A stretch of DNA of 8,790 bases, from positions 1 to 8,790 of the forward strand of contig CAUCXP010000047.1 of assembly GCA_958446785.1 (NCBI GenBank), given 5' to 3'. Source of the DNA: an uncultured Collinsella sp. (GTDB taxonomy: Bacteria > Actinomycetota > Coriobacteriia > Coriobacteriales > Coriobacteriaceae). Below the pieces are notes generated by a model. That model was given only the letters and a program-made list of their open reading frames with translations, made no database searches and was not told the DNA's origin. A program made the position numbers and the translations under genes. How positions within the stretch are numbered: the first letter of the stretch is position 1; each line of letters opens with the position of its first letter. Below, piece after piece: positions 1 through 6,264 of this stretch.

Positions 1-235
1 GAGCGCCCCTGCCGACCGCATGGAGGCAGAGCTCGATGCCGGCGGCATTCGCGTGGGCGCCAAGTACCGCTACCGTCAAAAGGATCAGACGGCGACCCTT
101 ACGCGCGGCACAGACGGGCAAATGCTGCTGACTTTTGACGAGCCGCAACGAGCCATCGCCCCCGGCCAGGCAGTCGTCATCTACCGCGGCGACGTCGTCC
201 TGGGCGGCGGCACGGTGACTGCCGCCATCAAATAG
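1..235 (+). CDS. mnmA: tRNA-specific 2-thiouridylase MnmA, C-terminal end (5' partial)
   Basis: The reading frame is open from the first base of the window, so only about the last 78 residues are present and the true start lies upstream. MnmA uses ATP and a persulfide sulfur donor to thiolate U34 of tRNA-Lys, -Glu and -Gln in the cytoplasm. What is visible is the C-terminal beta-barrel domain. It carries the family signatures YRYRQ, a TFDEPQRAIAPGQ stretch (usual form: F..P..A..PGQ..V.Y) and the terminal VLGGG motif, followed by a short tail and TAG. The catalytic cysteines and the PP-loop ATP site would lie outside the window. The gene faces the M42 peptidase gene across a repeat-containing intergenic region. 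Identification is firm from the C-terminal motifs; nothing looks damaged. Confidence 0.9.
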   Translation, partial: SAPADRMEAELDAGGIRVGAKYRYRQKDQTATLTRGTDGQMLLTFDEPQRAIAPGQAVVIYRGDVVLGGGTVTAAIK

Positions 236-250
236 CCCCATCCCCTTCAT

Positions 251-319
251 AAGTTGCGGTGAAATAGGGACTGTTTAAGCGTTTAAAACCGCCAAACAGT
301 CCCTATTTCACCGCAACTT
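251..319. repeat. Long perfect inverted repeat (26-bp arms), MITE/REP-like
   Basis: Arms 251-276 and 294-319 are exact reverse complements over 26 bases and enclose a 17-base loop (277-293) that is itself partly self-complementary. The element starts 16 bases after the mnmA stop. Neither side has a T-run, so it is not a classic intrinsic terminator, although the hairpin between two convergent genes could still block or stabilise transcript 3' ends. The perfect arms suggest a recently mobile or actively maintained palindromic element such as a REP or MITE. Its family is not identified. Confidence 0.8.
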
Positions 320-328
320 AGAGAGGAC

Positions 329-362
329 GGCCTCGGTCGGTACTGCTGCGCCAGCCGAGGCC
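329..362 (-). terminator. GC-rich hairpin after the M42 peptidase gene
   Basis: GGCCTCGG (329-336) pairs with CCGAGGCC (355-362), and the stem extends inward through a G-T pair, one C-A mismatch and two G-C pairs to a 10-base loop. It lies 9 bases past the stop of the minus-strand peptidase gene. The sequence after it on the minus strand (GTCCTCTCT) is only moderately U-rich, so it would be a weak intrinsic terminator at best. Confidence 0.45.
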
Positions 363-371
363 ACTGCATCG

Positions 372-1415
372 TTAGCGCTGAACGTAGGCGCGAACCAGCT
401 CGTAGGTATTGCGCACGCCGTCGATGTGGCTGCGCTCGTAGTTGTGGCTCGCGTACACGCCGGGGCCGATCAGGCCATGGCGAATGTCGTAACCGGCCGA
501 AAGCGTGGCCTCGACGTCCGAGCCGTAATGCGGGTACACATCGATGGCGTAATCGAGTTCAAGCTCGCGCGCGATGTTGGACAGCGTGGTCACCAGGTCG
601 TAGTTGTACGGACCGCCCGAATCCTTGGCGCAAATCGACACCATGCGCTCGGTGCAGCCCAGGTCGTCGCCCACGCAGCCCATGTCCACGCTGATCATCT
701 CGCGCGTATCAGCCGGCACAAAGGCACCGCCGTGGCCGACCTCCTCGTACACGGTAAAGAGCAGCGACACTTTGCGCGAAAGGGTCACCTCGCCGCCAGC
801 AACGGCGCGAGCCAGACCCAGCAGAATCGACGCGGACAGCTTGTCGTCAAGGAAGCGGCTCTTGATGTAGCCGCTCTCCGTCACCGTGGTGCGCGGATCC
901 ATAGCGATGATGTCTCCAGCCTGAATGCCCAGCTCGAGCACGTCGTCCTTGCTGTCGACGTTCTCGTCGAGCAGGATTTCCATGTTCTTCTCGATGGTCT
1001 TGACAGGCTCATCGGCCACATGCGCCGAAGGCTCGGTATTGAGAACCACACCCGTGTAGACATTGCCATCGCGCGTGTAAACGGTGCAGTTCTCGCCATC
1101 GGCCGTAGACCACTGATGCCCGCCAAGCGTCGTGGGACGCAGGCGACCATTGTCCTTGATGGAGCGCACCATGGCGCCCAGGGTATCAACATGGCTCGCC
1201 AACACGAGCGGCTCGCCCTCGCCGCCAAGCTCAACCAACACGTTGCCCTTATTGGAGCGCTCGGGCCCAAAGCCCATATCACGCAACGTTTCCATCAGAT
1301 AGTCTGTCGCCGCACGGGTATAGCCCGTAGGCGAAGCGATAGAAGTCAGCGTCTTAAGCTGTCCTGCGATATAGGAGAGCGTCTCCTCTAGAGAAGCATC
1401 AACATTAGAAGCCAT
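372..1415 (-). CDS. M42 family metallopeptidase (dinuclear-metal aminopeptidase)
   Basis: Cytosolic M42 enzymes remove N-terminal residues from short peptides and form large tetrahedral assemblies in characterised members. Numbering from the upstream ATG at 1421, the expected residues are present: HVDT (metal ligand H77, D79), LDDK (bridging D192), YEEVG (catalytic E226 and ligand E227), VDMGC (D246), and a C-terminal ASHNYERSH that supplies the last histidine (H326 is the best candidate). The length of about 347 residues is normal. Two ATGs occur at 1421 and 1415. The GGAAGG ribosome site abuts the first but sits 6 bases from the second, so I chose 1415 (protein begins MASNVD). No signal peptide is seen. 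The gene appears monocistronic. A TAAAAT at 1452-1457 (minus strand) is a possible -10 box without a clear -35. Peptide specificity cannot be told from sequence. Confidence 0.88.
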   Translation of the reverse strand: MASNVDASLEETLSYIAGQLKTLTSIASPTGYTRAATDYLMETLRDMGFGPERSNKGNVLVELGGEGEPLVLASHVDTLGAMVRSIKDNGRLRPTTLGGHQWSTADGENCTVYTRDGNVYTGVVLNTEPSAHVADEPVKTIEKNMEILLDENVDSKDDVLELGIQAGDIIAMDPRTTVTESGYIKSRFLDDKLSASILLGLARAVAGGEVTLSRKVSLLFTVYEEVGHGGAFVPADTREMISVDMGCVGDDLGCTERMVSICAKDSGGPYNYDLVTTLSNIARELELDYAIDVYPHYGSDVEATLSAGYDIRHGLIGPGVYASHNYERSHIDGVRNTYELVRAYVQR

Positions 1416-1636
1416 ATGCATCCTTCCAAGTAAAACTAAGACCGAGTCCCGATTTTAACCGTTCTGCACGTGCAATGCCCCAGGAGCCGAACCGCCTCCA
1501 GACGTCCCCGCACCGGTTTTGTGCACACACACGGTTTACAATCCCAATCTTGAATAAATCCTATCGGTATCTGCATAAAAATGAGGCATCTATTTGCTTC
1601 GTCTCAGGGTACCCCGCCTTGGACCGTGCAAAAAAC

Positions 1637-1848
1637 GGAGTATTCAGCACCGTGGGCCCCAACGGCCCCATCACAAACGACATAACGACGCGGTTGCAGC
1701 AGTGTTGTAGGCCGGCGCAAACCAAAAACGCAGTGGCAGCCCCCTCCGCTCATCGATAGCCCACCCACAATGGCTTTCGATGAGCGTCTGCGGGCTGCTG
1801 CGGCCCACTCACAACGTTATGCATTTTTCAGAGCCTGCTGAATACTCC
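1637..1848. repeat. Inverted pair of a 13-base motif (GGAGTATTCAGCA)
   Basis: GGAGTATTCAGCA at 1637-1649 recurs exactly as its reverse complement TGCTGAATACTCC at 1836-1848. The two copies are nearly 200 bases apart, and each is preceded by an A- or T-rich run. The right-hand copy lies inside the loop and arm of the hairpin at 1820-1858. A 13-base exact match in this short stretch is unlikely by chance. The role is unknown: a recurring intergenic motif or a binding site is possible. Confidence 0.6.
1747..1786. repeat. Strong hairpin, 14 of 15 bp paired
   Basis: CGCTCATCGA (1747-1756) pairs perfectly with TCGATGAGCG (1777-1786). After one T-T mismatch the stem continues with AGCC/GGCT to a 10-base loop at 1762-1771. 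No T-run follows on either strand, so it is not a simple terminator. It sits between the end of fucO and the start of the peptidase gene. Function is unknown. Confidence 0.55.
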
Positions 1849-1858
1849 CAAAAATGCA
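1820..1858. repeat. Hairpin with 9-bp A/T-rich arms
   Basis: TGCATTTTT (1820-1828) and AAAAATGCA (1850-1858) are exact reverse complements with a 21-base spacer. The spacer contains the right-hand copy of the 13-base motif. On either strand a stem is bordered by a T-run, so a weak terminator role is conceivable, but the GC-rich stem needed for an intrinsic terminator is lacking. Confidence 0.45.
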
Positions 1859-1934
1859 CGCTGAGAAGTGCACCACCTATCCGCAGCGGGCAGCATGCCT
1901 TAGTTTTGCTCGCCTCAGGGCATCGACGCAGCAC

Positions 1935-1966
1935 AAAAAGCCCCGCCGTGCGTAGCACGGCGGGGC
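1935..1966 (-). terminator. Intrinsic terminator of fucO
   Basis: A 12-bp perfect GC-rich stem (1940-1951 with 1955-1966) has a three-base loop, and on the minus strand it is followed directly by TTTTT (1939 to 1935). It lies 53 bases past the fucO stop codon and has all the parts of a Rho-independent terminator for that gene. Confidence 0.9.
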
Positions 1967-2019
1967 CAGCAGCAAGTCAAAAGACCATACGCCTACGGGC
2001 GAAGGACCACCAAACTGGG

Positions 2020-3186
2020 CTAGGCAGCCGGGCAGATCTTCTTGAAGAGCTCGATGACGTCGTCGAGCGTCGCCTCGCGCGGGTTGCCCGGGAAGCAGGC
2101 GTCGGCCATGGCGTCCTTGGCCAGGACCTCGATCTCGTCGGCCTTCATGGCCTCGCAGACGTGCGGGATGTTCACGTCGGCAGAGAGCTGCTTAACGGCG
2201 GCGATGGCGGCATCGGCGGCTTCGTCGGTGCTCATGCCCGTGGTGTCAACACCCATGGCAACGGCAACCTTGGCCAGGCGCTCAGCGCAAACCGGCTTGT
2301 TGAACTCCATGGCGATCGGCAGCAGCATGGCGCAAGCGACGCCGTGCGGAGTGTCGTAGTGGGCAGACAGGGTGTGAGCCATGGCATGGTCGATGCCCAG
2401 GCCGACGTTGGAGAAGCCCATGCCGGCGACATACTGGCCAAGAGCCATACCCTCGCGGCCGGAGCCGGGCTGACCAGACTTGGCCTCGGCAACGGAGTCG
2501 CGCAGGTTCTCGCTGATCAGCTTAATGGCCTCAAAGTGGAACATGTCGGAGAGCTCCCAAGCACCCTTGGTGGTGTAGCCCTCGATGGCGTGGGTCAGAG
2601 CGTCCATGCCGGTGGAAGCGGTCAGGCCGGCGGGCATGGAAGCCATCATGTCGGGGTCGACGACGGCGACCTCGGGGGCGTCGTTGGTGTCGACGCACAC
2701 GAACTTGCGGACCTTCTCGGGGTCGGTGATGACGTAGTTGATGGTCACCTCGGCGGCGGTACCGGCGGTCGTCGGCACAGCGATGGTGAACACGGCGTGG
2801 TTCTTGGTGGGAGCAACGCCCTCGAGGCTGCGGACATCGGCAAACTCGGGGTTGTTGATGATGATGCCAATGGCCTTTGCGGTGTCCATGGAGGAGCCAC
2901 CACCGATGGTCACGATAGCGTCAGCCTCGGCGGCCTTGAAGGCCTCGACGCCGTCCTTGACGTTCTGGATAGTGGGGTTGGGCTTGATCTCGGAGTAGAG
3001 GCTCCAAGCGATGCCGGCGGCGTCGAGCTCGTCGGTCACCTTAGCGGTAACGCCAAACTTGACCAGGTCGGGATCGGAGCAGACGAAGATCTTCTTGTAG
3101 CCGCGACGCTGGAGCTCGCCGGGGATCTCCTTGATGGCGCCGGAACCATGATAAGAAATGGTGTTAAGAACGAAACGATTAGCCAT
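2020..3186 (-). CDS. fucO: Lactaldehyde reductase / 1,2-propanediol oxidoreductase (iron-containing alcohol dehydrogenase)
   Basis: This 388-residue group III alcohol dehydrogenase interconverts lactaldehyde and 1,2-propanediol with NAD(H), the step that disposes of reducing power during anaerobic fucose or rhamnose use. It follows E. coli FucO closely by memory: MANR start, NNPEFADVRSLEG, IPTTAGTAAEVTINYVITD-type segment, ALGQYVAGMGFSNVGLG, and GNPREATL near the C-terminus. The nucleotide-binding GGGSSMD is at residues 95-101. The iron ligands are D195, H199, H267 and H281 (in TGMDALTH, IDHAMAH and TPHG). The ATG at 3186 is preceded by GGGAGG at a 6-base spacing, so the longer frame starting at 3228 is not the real start. 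No other fucose genes are nearby, which makes it a single-gene unit with its own terminator and a probable LacI-type operator upstream. Substrate could be another short diol or aldehyde, but FucO is the best fit. Confidence 0.88.
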   Translation of the reverse strand: MANRFVLNTISYHGSGAIKEIPGELQRRGYKKIFVCSDPDLVKFGVTAKVTDELDAAGIAWSLYSEIKPNPTIQNVKDGVEAFKAAEADAIVTIGGGSSMDTAKAIGIIINNPEFADVRSLEGVAPTKNHAVFTIAVPTTAGTAAEVTINYVITDPEKVRKFVCVDTNDAPEVAVVDPDMMASMPAGLTASTGMDALTHAIEGYTTKGAWELSDMFHFEAIKLISENLRDSVAEAKSGQPGSGREGMALGQYVAGMGFSNVGLGIDHAMAHTLSAHYDTPHGVACAMLLPIAMEFNKPVCAERLAKVAVAMGVDTTGMSTDEAADAAIAAVKQLSADVNIPHVCEAMKADEIEVLAKDAMADACFPGNPREATLDDVIELFKKICPAA

Positions 3187-3271
3187 TGATAGCCTCCCAT
3201 CGTGTGCGGGGCACCCATTACGCCCCACGCTATGAGTCCCATCCTAACGCTTTTGAAACAAAAAACACGTG

Positions 3272-3378
3272 AGAACATCAAAAGTGTTAAAGCGTTTCAA
3301 CATAATAATGGAGCCCTAGTCCTTCCCTCCCGACAGCAGCGAAGGCTAGATTATAGGAGCAATCGCCCAAAGAATACG
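3272..3378 (-). promoter_or_regulatory. Candidate fucO promoter region
   Basis: Two weak possibilities exist on the minus strand. One is TTGAAA (3300 to 3295) and TGTTCT (3277 to 3272), 17 bases apart and overlapping the operator-like dyad. The other is a perfect TATAAT (3355 to 3350) whose -35 position (CGTATT) is poor. An imperfect hairpin, 3316-3325 with 3341-3349 and one bulged T, lies between them. The sequence does not decide which is used. The rest of the 3187-3506 gap contains no supported gene. Confidence 0.35.
3285..3302. promoter_or_regulatory. LacI-family / cre-like operator dyad
   Basis: TGTTAAAGCGTTTCAACA is an 18-base near-palindrome (14 of 18 positions symmetric) centred on CG, the hallmark of LacI/GalR-family operators. 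The inner 14 bases match the Bacillus cre consensus at 12 positions. The core AAAGCGTT (3289-3296) is repeated inverted as AACGCTTT at 3246-3253, with CG centres 45 bases apart, so two sites may be bridged by one repressor. The position upstream of fucO suggests sugar-responsive control of that gene. Confidence 0.5.
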
Positions 3379-3421
3379 ACCAACTCAGCCTATAAATTGT
3401 TTCTGTTTTAGCAATATATGT

Positions 3422-3450
3422 TTGACAATACGTTTATAAAAGGATACTTT
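3422..3450 (+). promoter_or_regulatory. Promoter of the peptide-maturation operon
   Basis: A perfect -35 box TTGACA (3422-3427) is followed after 17 bases by TACTTT (3445-3450), a three-of-six match to TATAAT. The 9-mer TTTATAAAA occurs twice in direct orientation here (3433-3441 and 3448-3456). Transcription would start near 3457, about 50 bases before the radical SAM start codon. Confidence 0.55.
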
Positions 3451-3466
3451 ATAAAAAACATCTTAG

Positions 3467-3488
3467 TTCACTAAATAACATTAGTGAA
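3467..3488. promoter_or_regulatory. Perfect 8-bp dyad in the operon leader, possible operator
   Basis: TTCACTAA (3467-3474) and TTAGTGAA (3481-3488) are exact reverse complements with a 6-base spacer. The dyad lies just downstream of the predicted transcription start and ahead of the ribosome site. It could be a repressor operator or a small leader hairpin. No regulator gene is in the window. Confidence 0.5.
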
Positions 3489-3506
3489 ATGAAAGAGGCG
3501 GTAGAG

Positions 3507-4934
3507 ATGTTAGTTCTACCCATAAAGACCCTCTTGGGCCACTACATTTATGATGCCAATCGAAACGAGATACTTGCAGTAAGCAAAGATCTATTCAATT
3601 ACATCTCAGAAGTCCAAGCAGGAAAAGTTTGCCACGCTTCCTATAAATCAGACCAAGAATTCCAGTTACTACAATCATGTGGCTACTGCTGCGATTCGCC
3701 ATTGCAGGATATCGCTTATCCATCAATTGACCTTTTGAAAGTTAAGCTGGAAAGAAATATACGGATGCTAACCCTTCAGCTGACTCAATCTTGTAACTTC
3801 CGATGTGATTATTGTATCTATTCCGGAAACTCCTCATACAACAGAGCCCACAGTCATAACTCCATGTCCATTTCGACGGCAAAACATGCAATCGAATTCT
3901 TTAAGATGCACTCGATCGACAACTCAAACCCGGTCGTAGCATTTTATGGAGGAGAACCTCTCCTTCGATTTAATGAAATTAAGCTAATTACTCAATATGC
4001 AGAGCAGGTATTTGAAGGAAAACACATCTCATTTCGAATTACAACTAATTGCTCTCTTTTATCTGAAGAAATGGTTAAATTCTTCTTCGATTCTGGGCAT
4101 GAATTCTATTTGTTAATCAGTCTTGACGGGCCGCAGCAAATCCATGATAAGTCTAGGCATTACGCTAATGGCAAGTCCTCATACCAAACAGTTATAGACA
4201 ATGTTCATATGGTTTTAGACAGCCATCCTGAACGCAACAAATATGTTCATTTTAATGCCGTAGTCGACACGAACAACATCTATAAAACAGCCTCTTCCTT
4301 TATAAATTATAAAGATATCGAAGATTGCGATGTTCAATTCAACTACCTGGAACGCAACGGACGTATCGCCCCCTACAATGACGAGTTCTCAAGTCAGCTA
4401 AATTACGCCTTATTTAAAGCAAGAATTATGGATGAGCGCGAAATCGAAAAAGGAAACCGCAACGATAGGCTCGCTTCATATACGCTTGCAAACATCAACC
4501 AAAACATAAAGCGATTTGCACCTTCGAACATCCCAGCAAAAGCTATACCCGGTGGCCCATGCGAACCAGGGGTTACGCGTCTATTTGTGACAACAGCAGG
4601 AGCGCTTCTTCCTTGCGAAAGGGTCAGCGAAACAACGAAGGAAATGTATATCGGCACATTGGATTCAGGATTTGATTTAGGTCAAATTGAAAAGATAATC
4701 AATGTTTCAAAGCTGACCAGCGATTCATGTAAAAAATGTTGGGCATTTCAGCTGTGCACCCAATGCATAAAAAGCGCAGATTGCGAAGGAGTAATAAGCC
4801 CTGATTACAAGCGAACAGCATGCGACAATTCAAAACGAATTGCCTTTGACCGACTTAATCAGAAAATACTTCACTTTGAGCTTCATAGACATGAAGTGTC
4901 CATTGCAACAGCTCTAAAAAGGAACAAGCGATAA
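3507..4934 (+). CDS. ccpM: Radical SAM/SPASM peptide maturase, CcpM-like
   Basis: This is a 475-residue cytosolic iron-sulfur enzyme that should use S-adenosylmethionine to modify the Cys-rich peptide encoded downstream. The first ~85 residues form a leader-recognition-like N-terminus (YDANRNEILAVSKDLFNYI). The radical SAM core follows with CNFRCDYC at 96-103 (cluster ligands C96, C100, C103), YGGEP at 147-151 and a TTN stretch near 180. A C-terminal SPASM region has cysteines at about 352, 370, 408, 411, 417, 420, 426 and 439, enough for two auxiliary clusters. The frame opens at 3489, but that ATG has no ribosome site; AGAGG at 3494-3498 sits 8 bases before the ATG at 3507, so I chose 3507. 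It heads a five-gene operon. The assignment to the Cys-rich-peptide maturase type (TIGR04068-like) rests on memory of that family and on the accompanying genes. The chemistry (thioether or other cross-link) is not known. Confidence 0.8.
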   Translation: MLVLPIKTLLGHYIYDANRNEILAVSKDLFNYISEVQAGKVCHASYKSDQEFQLLQSCGYCCDSPLQDIAYPSIDLLKVKLERNIRMLTLQLTQSCNFRCDYCIYSGNSSYNRAHSHNSMSISTAKHAIEFFKMHSIDNSNPVVAFYGGEPLLRFNEIKLITQYAEQVFEGKHISFRITTNCSLLSEEMVKFFFDSGHEFYLLISLDGPQQIHDKSRHYANGKSSYQTVIDNVHMVLDSHPERNKYVHFNAVVDTNNIYKTASSFINYKDIEDCDVQFNYLERNGRIAPYNDEFSSQLNYALFKARIMDEREIEKGNRNDRLASYTLANINQNIKRFAPSNIPAKAIPGGPCEPGVTRLFVTTAGALLPCERVSETTKEMYIGTLDSGFDLGQIEKIINVSKLTSDSCKKCWAFQLCTQCIKSADCEGVISPDYKRTACDNSKRIAFDRLNQKILHFELHRHEVSIATALKRNKR

Positions 4935-4939
4935 AAATC

Positions 4940-5953
4940 ATGAAGACAATCGGACTTATATCTTTCACAAGAGCTGACTATCCTCTTCTGATTGGATTGC
5001 TAGGAAATGGCTACAATATCCGAGTATCAACGCCATGCGGCATTCTACCGGACGGCCTAGATGTCGCCAACCTTGTTAATTGCAAAGAAATTGGCATAAG
5101 AAATCGAATTAACTATGTAACGACAATCGATGAATCAGACCTGGTTGTCGTTTTATCGACGAAAGAAAGCGCCGCAGGACTCGTAGAATTTAGTAAACAC
5201 GCTGAAACCTACGCTCATTCTGTAAATAAGACGGTTGTCAGCCAGCTCGCCGCTGAACAAATCGAGTCTAGCAAAAGCGACATGCAGGAATTAGCCCTGA
5301 TACCAAAAATTGTTGTCGGGAATCTATATACACCCGCCAATTCAACAATAACGTTCAGTAGCATCGTTAGCGAGATGAGAAAGCACCATCCCAATCTATG
5401 CGCGTTGAGCTTCAATCCTTTAAATGAAATCTGGGGCTGCAATACCCTTAGTTTTGATGGTGGCCAATCTGCCGTCATCAAAATGAATGAGCAGATCAAC
5501 CTCATCATTGAGAATGATAAATCCGACCTAGCTCTATTAGAGACGCCCAATGTGCTTATGAAATACAACGACCACATTTTCGGAGATTACGGATTGCGGT
5601 CGATTGCTGCATGTCGAGCTTTCTGCCCTGACTTAGCCATTATCAATATCCCATACACGATAGCCGACTACGACATAATGCTAGGGCTCATGCCCGTAAT
5701 TGAAACGCTTACGCAAGCAGAGAAAGTTCAATTTGAAATTACAAACGAAGTACTTGACGCCACAGAGGGGTTGGAGACGCATGAATTTCAAATAAGCTAT
5801 TCATCTAGCGATAAAGCTATTCAAGCAGCAAGAGAACTTCGACTAAGAGGAATACCAAGTTTCTCAGCCAGCTTAGATCCAGAAGAATCATTACTATGCT
5901 GCAAGACAATCGAGGACGAGTTGTTTGATTTCGATCTTGGGGTACTGAAATGA
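4940..5953 (+). CDS. TIGR04066-type peptide maturation system protein
   Basis: This 337-residue soluble protein of unknown biochemical role matches, by order and pattern, the partner protein found beside CcpM-type maturases. It begins with a Rossmann-like alternating strand/helix region (MKTIGLISFT, DLVVVLSTKES). A second alpha/beta part starts near residue 120 with IPKIVVGNLYTPANSTITFSS, where a nucleotide-binding loop might be expected but no GK[ST] is present. Later segments ending in PDLAIINIPY and a C-terminal alpha/beta stretch rich in Glu complete it. No membrane segment or signal peptide is seen. The start lies 5 bases after the maturase stop and has no nearby strong ribosome site (AAGGA is 16 bases away), so translation probably depends on coupling. 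The stop overlaps the next start as ATGA. Its role in modification is inferred only from context. Confidence 0.7.
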   Translation: MKTIGLISFTRADYPLLIGLLGNGYNIRVSTPCGILPDGLDVANLVNCKEIGIRNRINYVTTIDESDLVVVLSTKESAAGLVEFSKHAETYAHSVNKTVVSQLAAEQIESSKSDMQELALIPKIVVGNLYTPANSTITFSSIVSEMRKHHPNLCALSFNPLNEIWGCNTLSFDGGQSAVIKMNEQINLIIENDKSDLALLETPNVLMKYNDHIFGDYGLRSIAACRAFCPDLAIINIPYTIADYDIMLGLMPVIETLTQAEKVQFEITNEVLDATEGLETHEFQISYSSSDKAIQAARELRLRGIPSFSASLDPEESLLCCKTIEDELFDFDLGVLK

Positions 5954-6264
5954 CAGCATATTGTAAAGATGAAACCATCTACGCAGAAATCGAAAAAGCA
6001 ATAAGCAATATTAGAGATTTGGATTTGACTCAATTTGATCAAGATCTAAGAAATCAACGATTGACCGATTCCCCATTCAGCTTGTCCTCATCGGATCTAG
6101 TTCGACTGCTAATTTTTCTTGAAAGCAGGTTTTCTGTTTACGTTGAGTACTCGTCGATTGAAAACATAGGGTTCAACAGTGTTGAGGAGGTGAAGAAGGT
6201 AATAGAACAGTCAGAAACAATCGAACAATGGGAGGCAAATCATGAGAAGTATTCGACCATTTAA
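5950..6264 (+). CDS. Acyl-carrier-related small protein (TIGR04069-like)
   Basis: A 104-residue acidic, helical protein. Its middle (FSLSSSDLVRLLIFLESRFSVYVEY is the region at 43-67) aligns with helix II of acyl carrier proteins, where the canonical text is DSLDxVELxxxLExxF. In that alignment S47 takes the place of the phosphopantetheine serine, but the DSL motif has become SSS, so attachment of the cofactor is uncertain. The remainder (IENIGFNSVEEVKKVIEQ) fits helices III and IV. The start overlaps the preceding stop as ATGA, with GGGG (5939-5942) 7 bases upstream. The 3' end overlaps the Cys-rich peptide gene by 23 bases. The family usually accompanies CcpM-type maturases and may present the peptide or an acyl group; this is inference. 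Confidence 0.65.
   Translation: MTAYCKDETIYAEIEKAISNIRDLDLTQFDQDLRNQRLTDSPFSLSSSDLVRLLIFLESRFSVYVEYSSIENIGFNSVEEVKKVIEQSETIEQWEANHEKYSTI
6230..6235 (+). promoter_or_regulatory. Strong ribosome binding site for the Cys-rich peptide
   Basis: GGGAGG lies inside the carrier-like gene with a 6-base spacer (CAAATC) to the ATG at 6242. It is the best ribosome site in the operon. It fixes the peptide's start at 6242 rather than at the second ATG (6266), which has none. Confidence 0.8.

Larger units (their letters stand above)
1422..1934. other. Intergenic region between peptidase and fucO genes; palindromes, no convincing gene
   Basis: About 500 bases hold no supported gene. The only sizeable frame (1475-1759, +) has no ribosome site, no recognisable motif and a composition unlike a protein. 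The stretch carries the leader of the peptidase gene at its left end and three nested or adjacent palindromic structures between 1636 and 1858, listed separately. This looks like repeat-rich intergenic DNA of the host rather than a decayed gene, but a remnant cannot be excluded. Confidence 0.5.

Noticed and set aside
426..1391. Plus-strand frame of 321 codons opposite the M42 peptidase
   Set aside because: Composition is typical of an antisense shadow (Ala, Val, Arg, His-rich) and the opposite strand carries all the M42 active-site residues.
1475..1759. Plus-strand frame of 94 codons in the intergenic region
   Set aside because: No ribosome site, no domain-like pattern, and it runs through palindromic repeats.
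1780..3189. Long plus-strand frame of 469 codons opposite fucO
   Set aside because: It is antisense to a clear fucO gene, is dominated by Gly, Val, Leu, Asp and His from GC-rich third positions, has no ribosome site and matches no motif.
3266..3271. CACGTG palindrome in the control region
   Set aside because: A six-base palindrome is expected by chance and has no known bacterial role at this position.
3202..3411. Plus-strand frame of 69 codons upstream of the operon
   Set aside because: It crosses the operator and both promoter regions, has no ribosome site and a random-looking composition.
3489..3506. Upstream ATG of the radical SAM gene
   Set aside because: No ribosome site precedes it and the ATG overlaps the end of the dyad; AGAGG serves the ATG at 3507.
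5215..5577. Minus-strand frames within the operon (also 4403-4657, 5821-6042 and 6173-6430)
   Set aside because: All are antisense to well-supported genes and lack ribosome sites.
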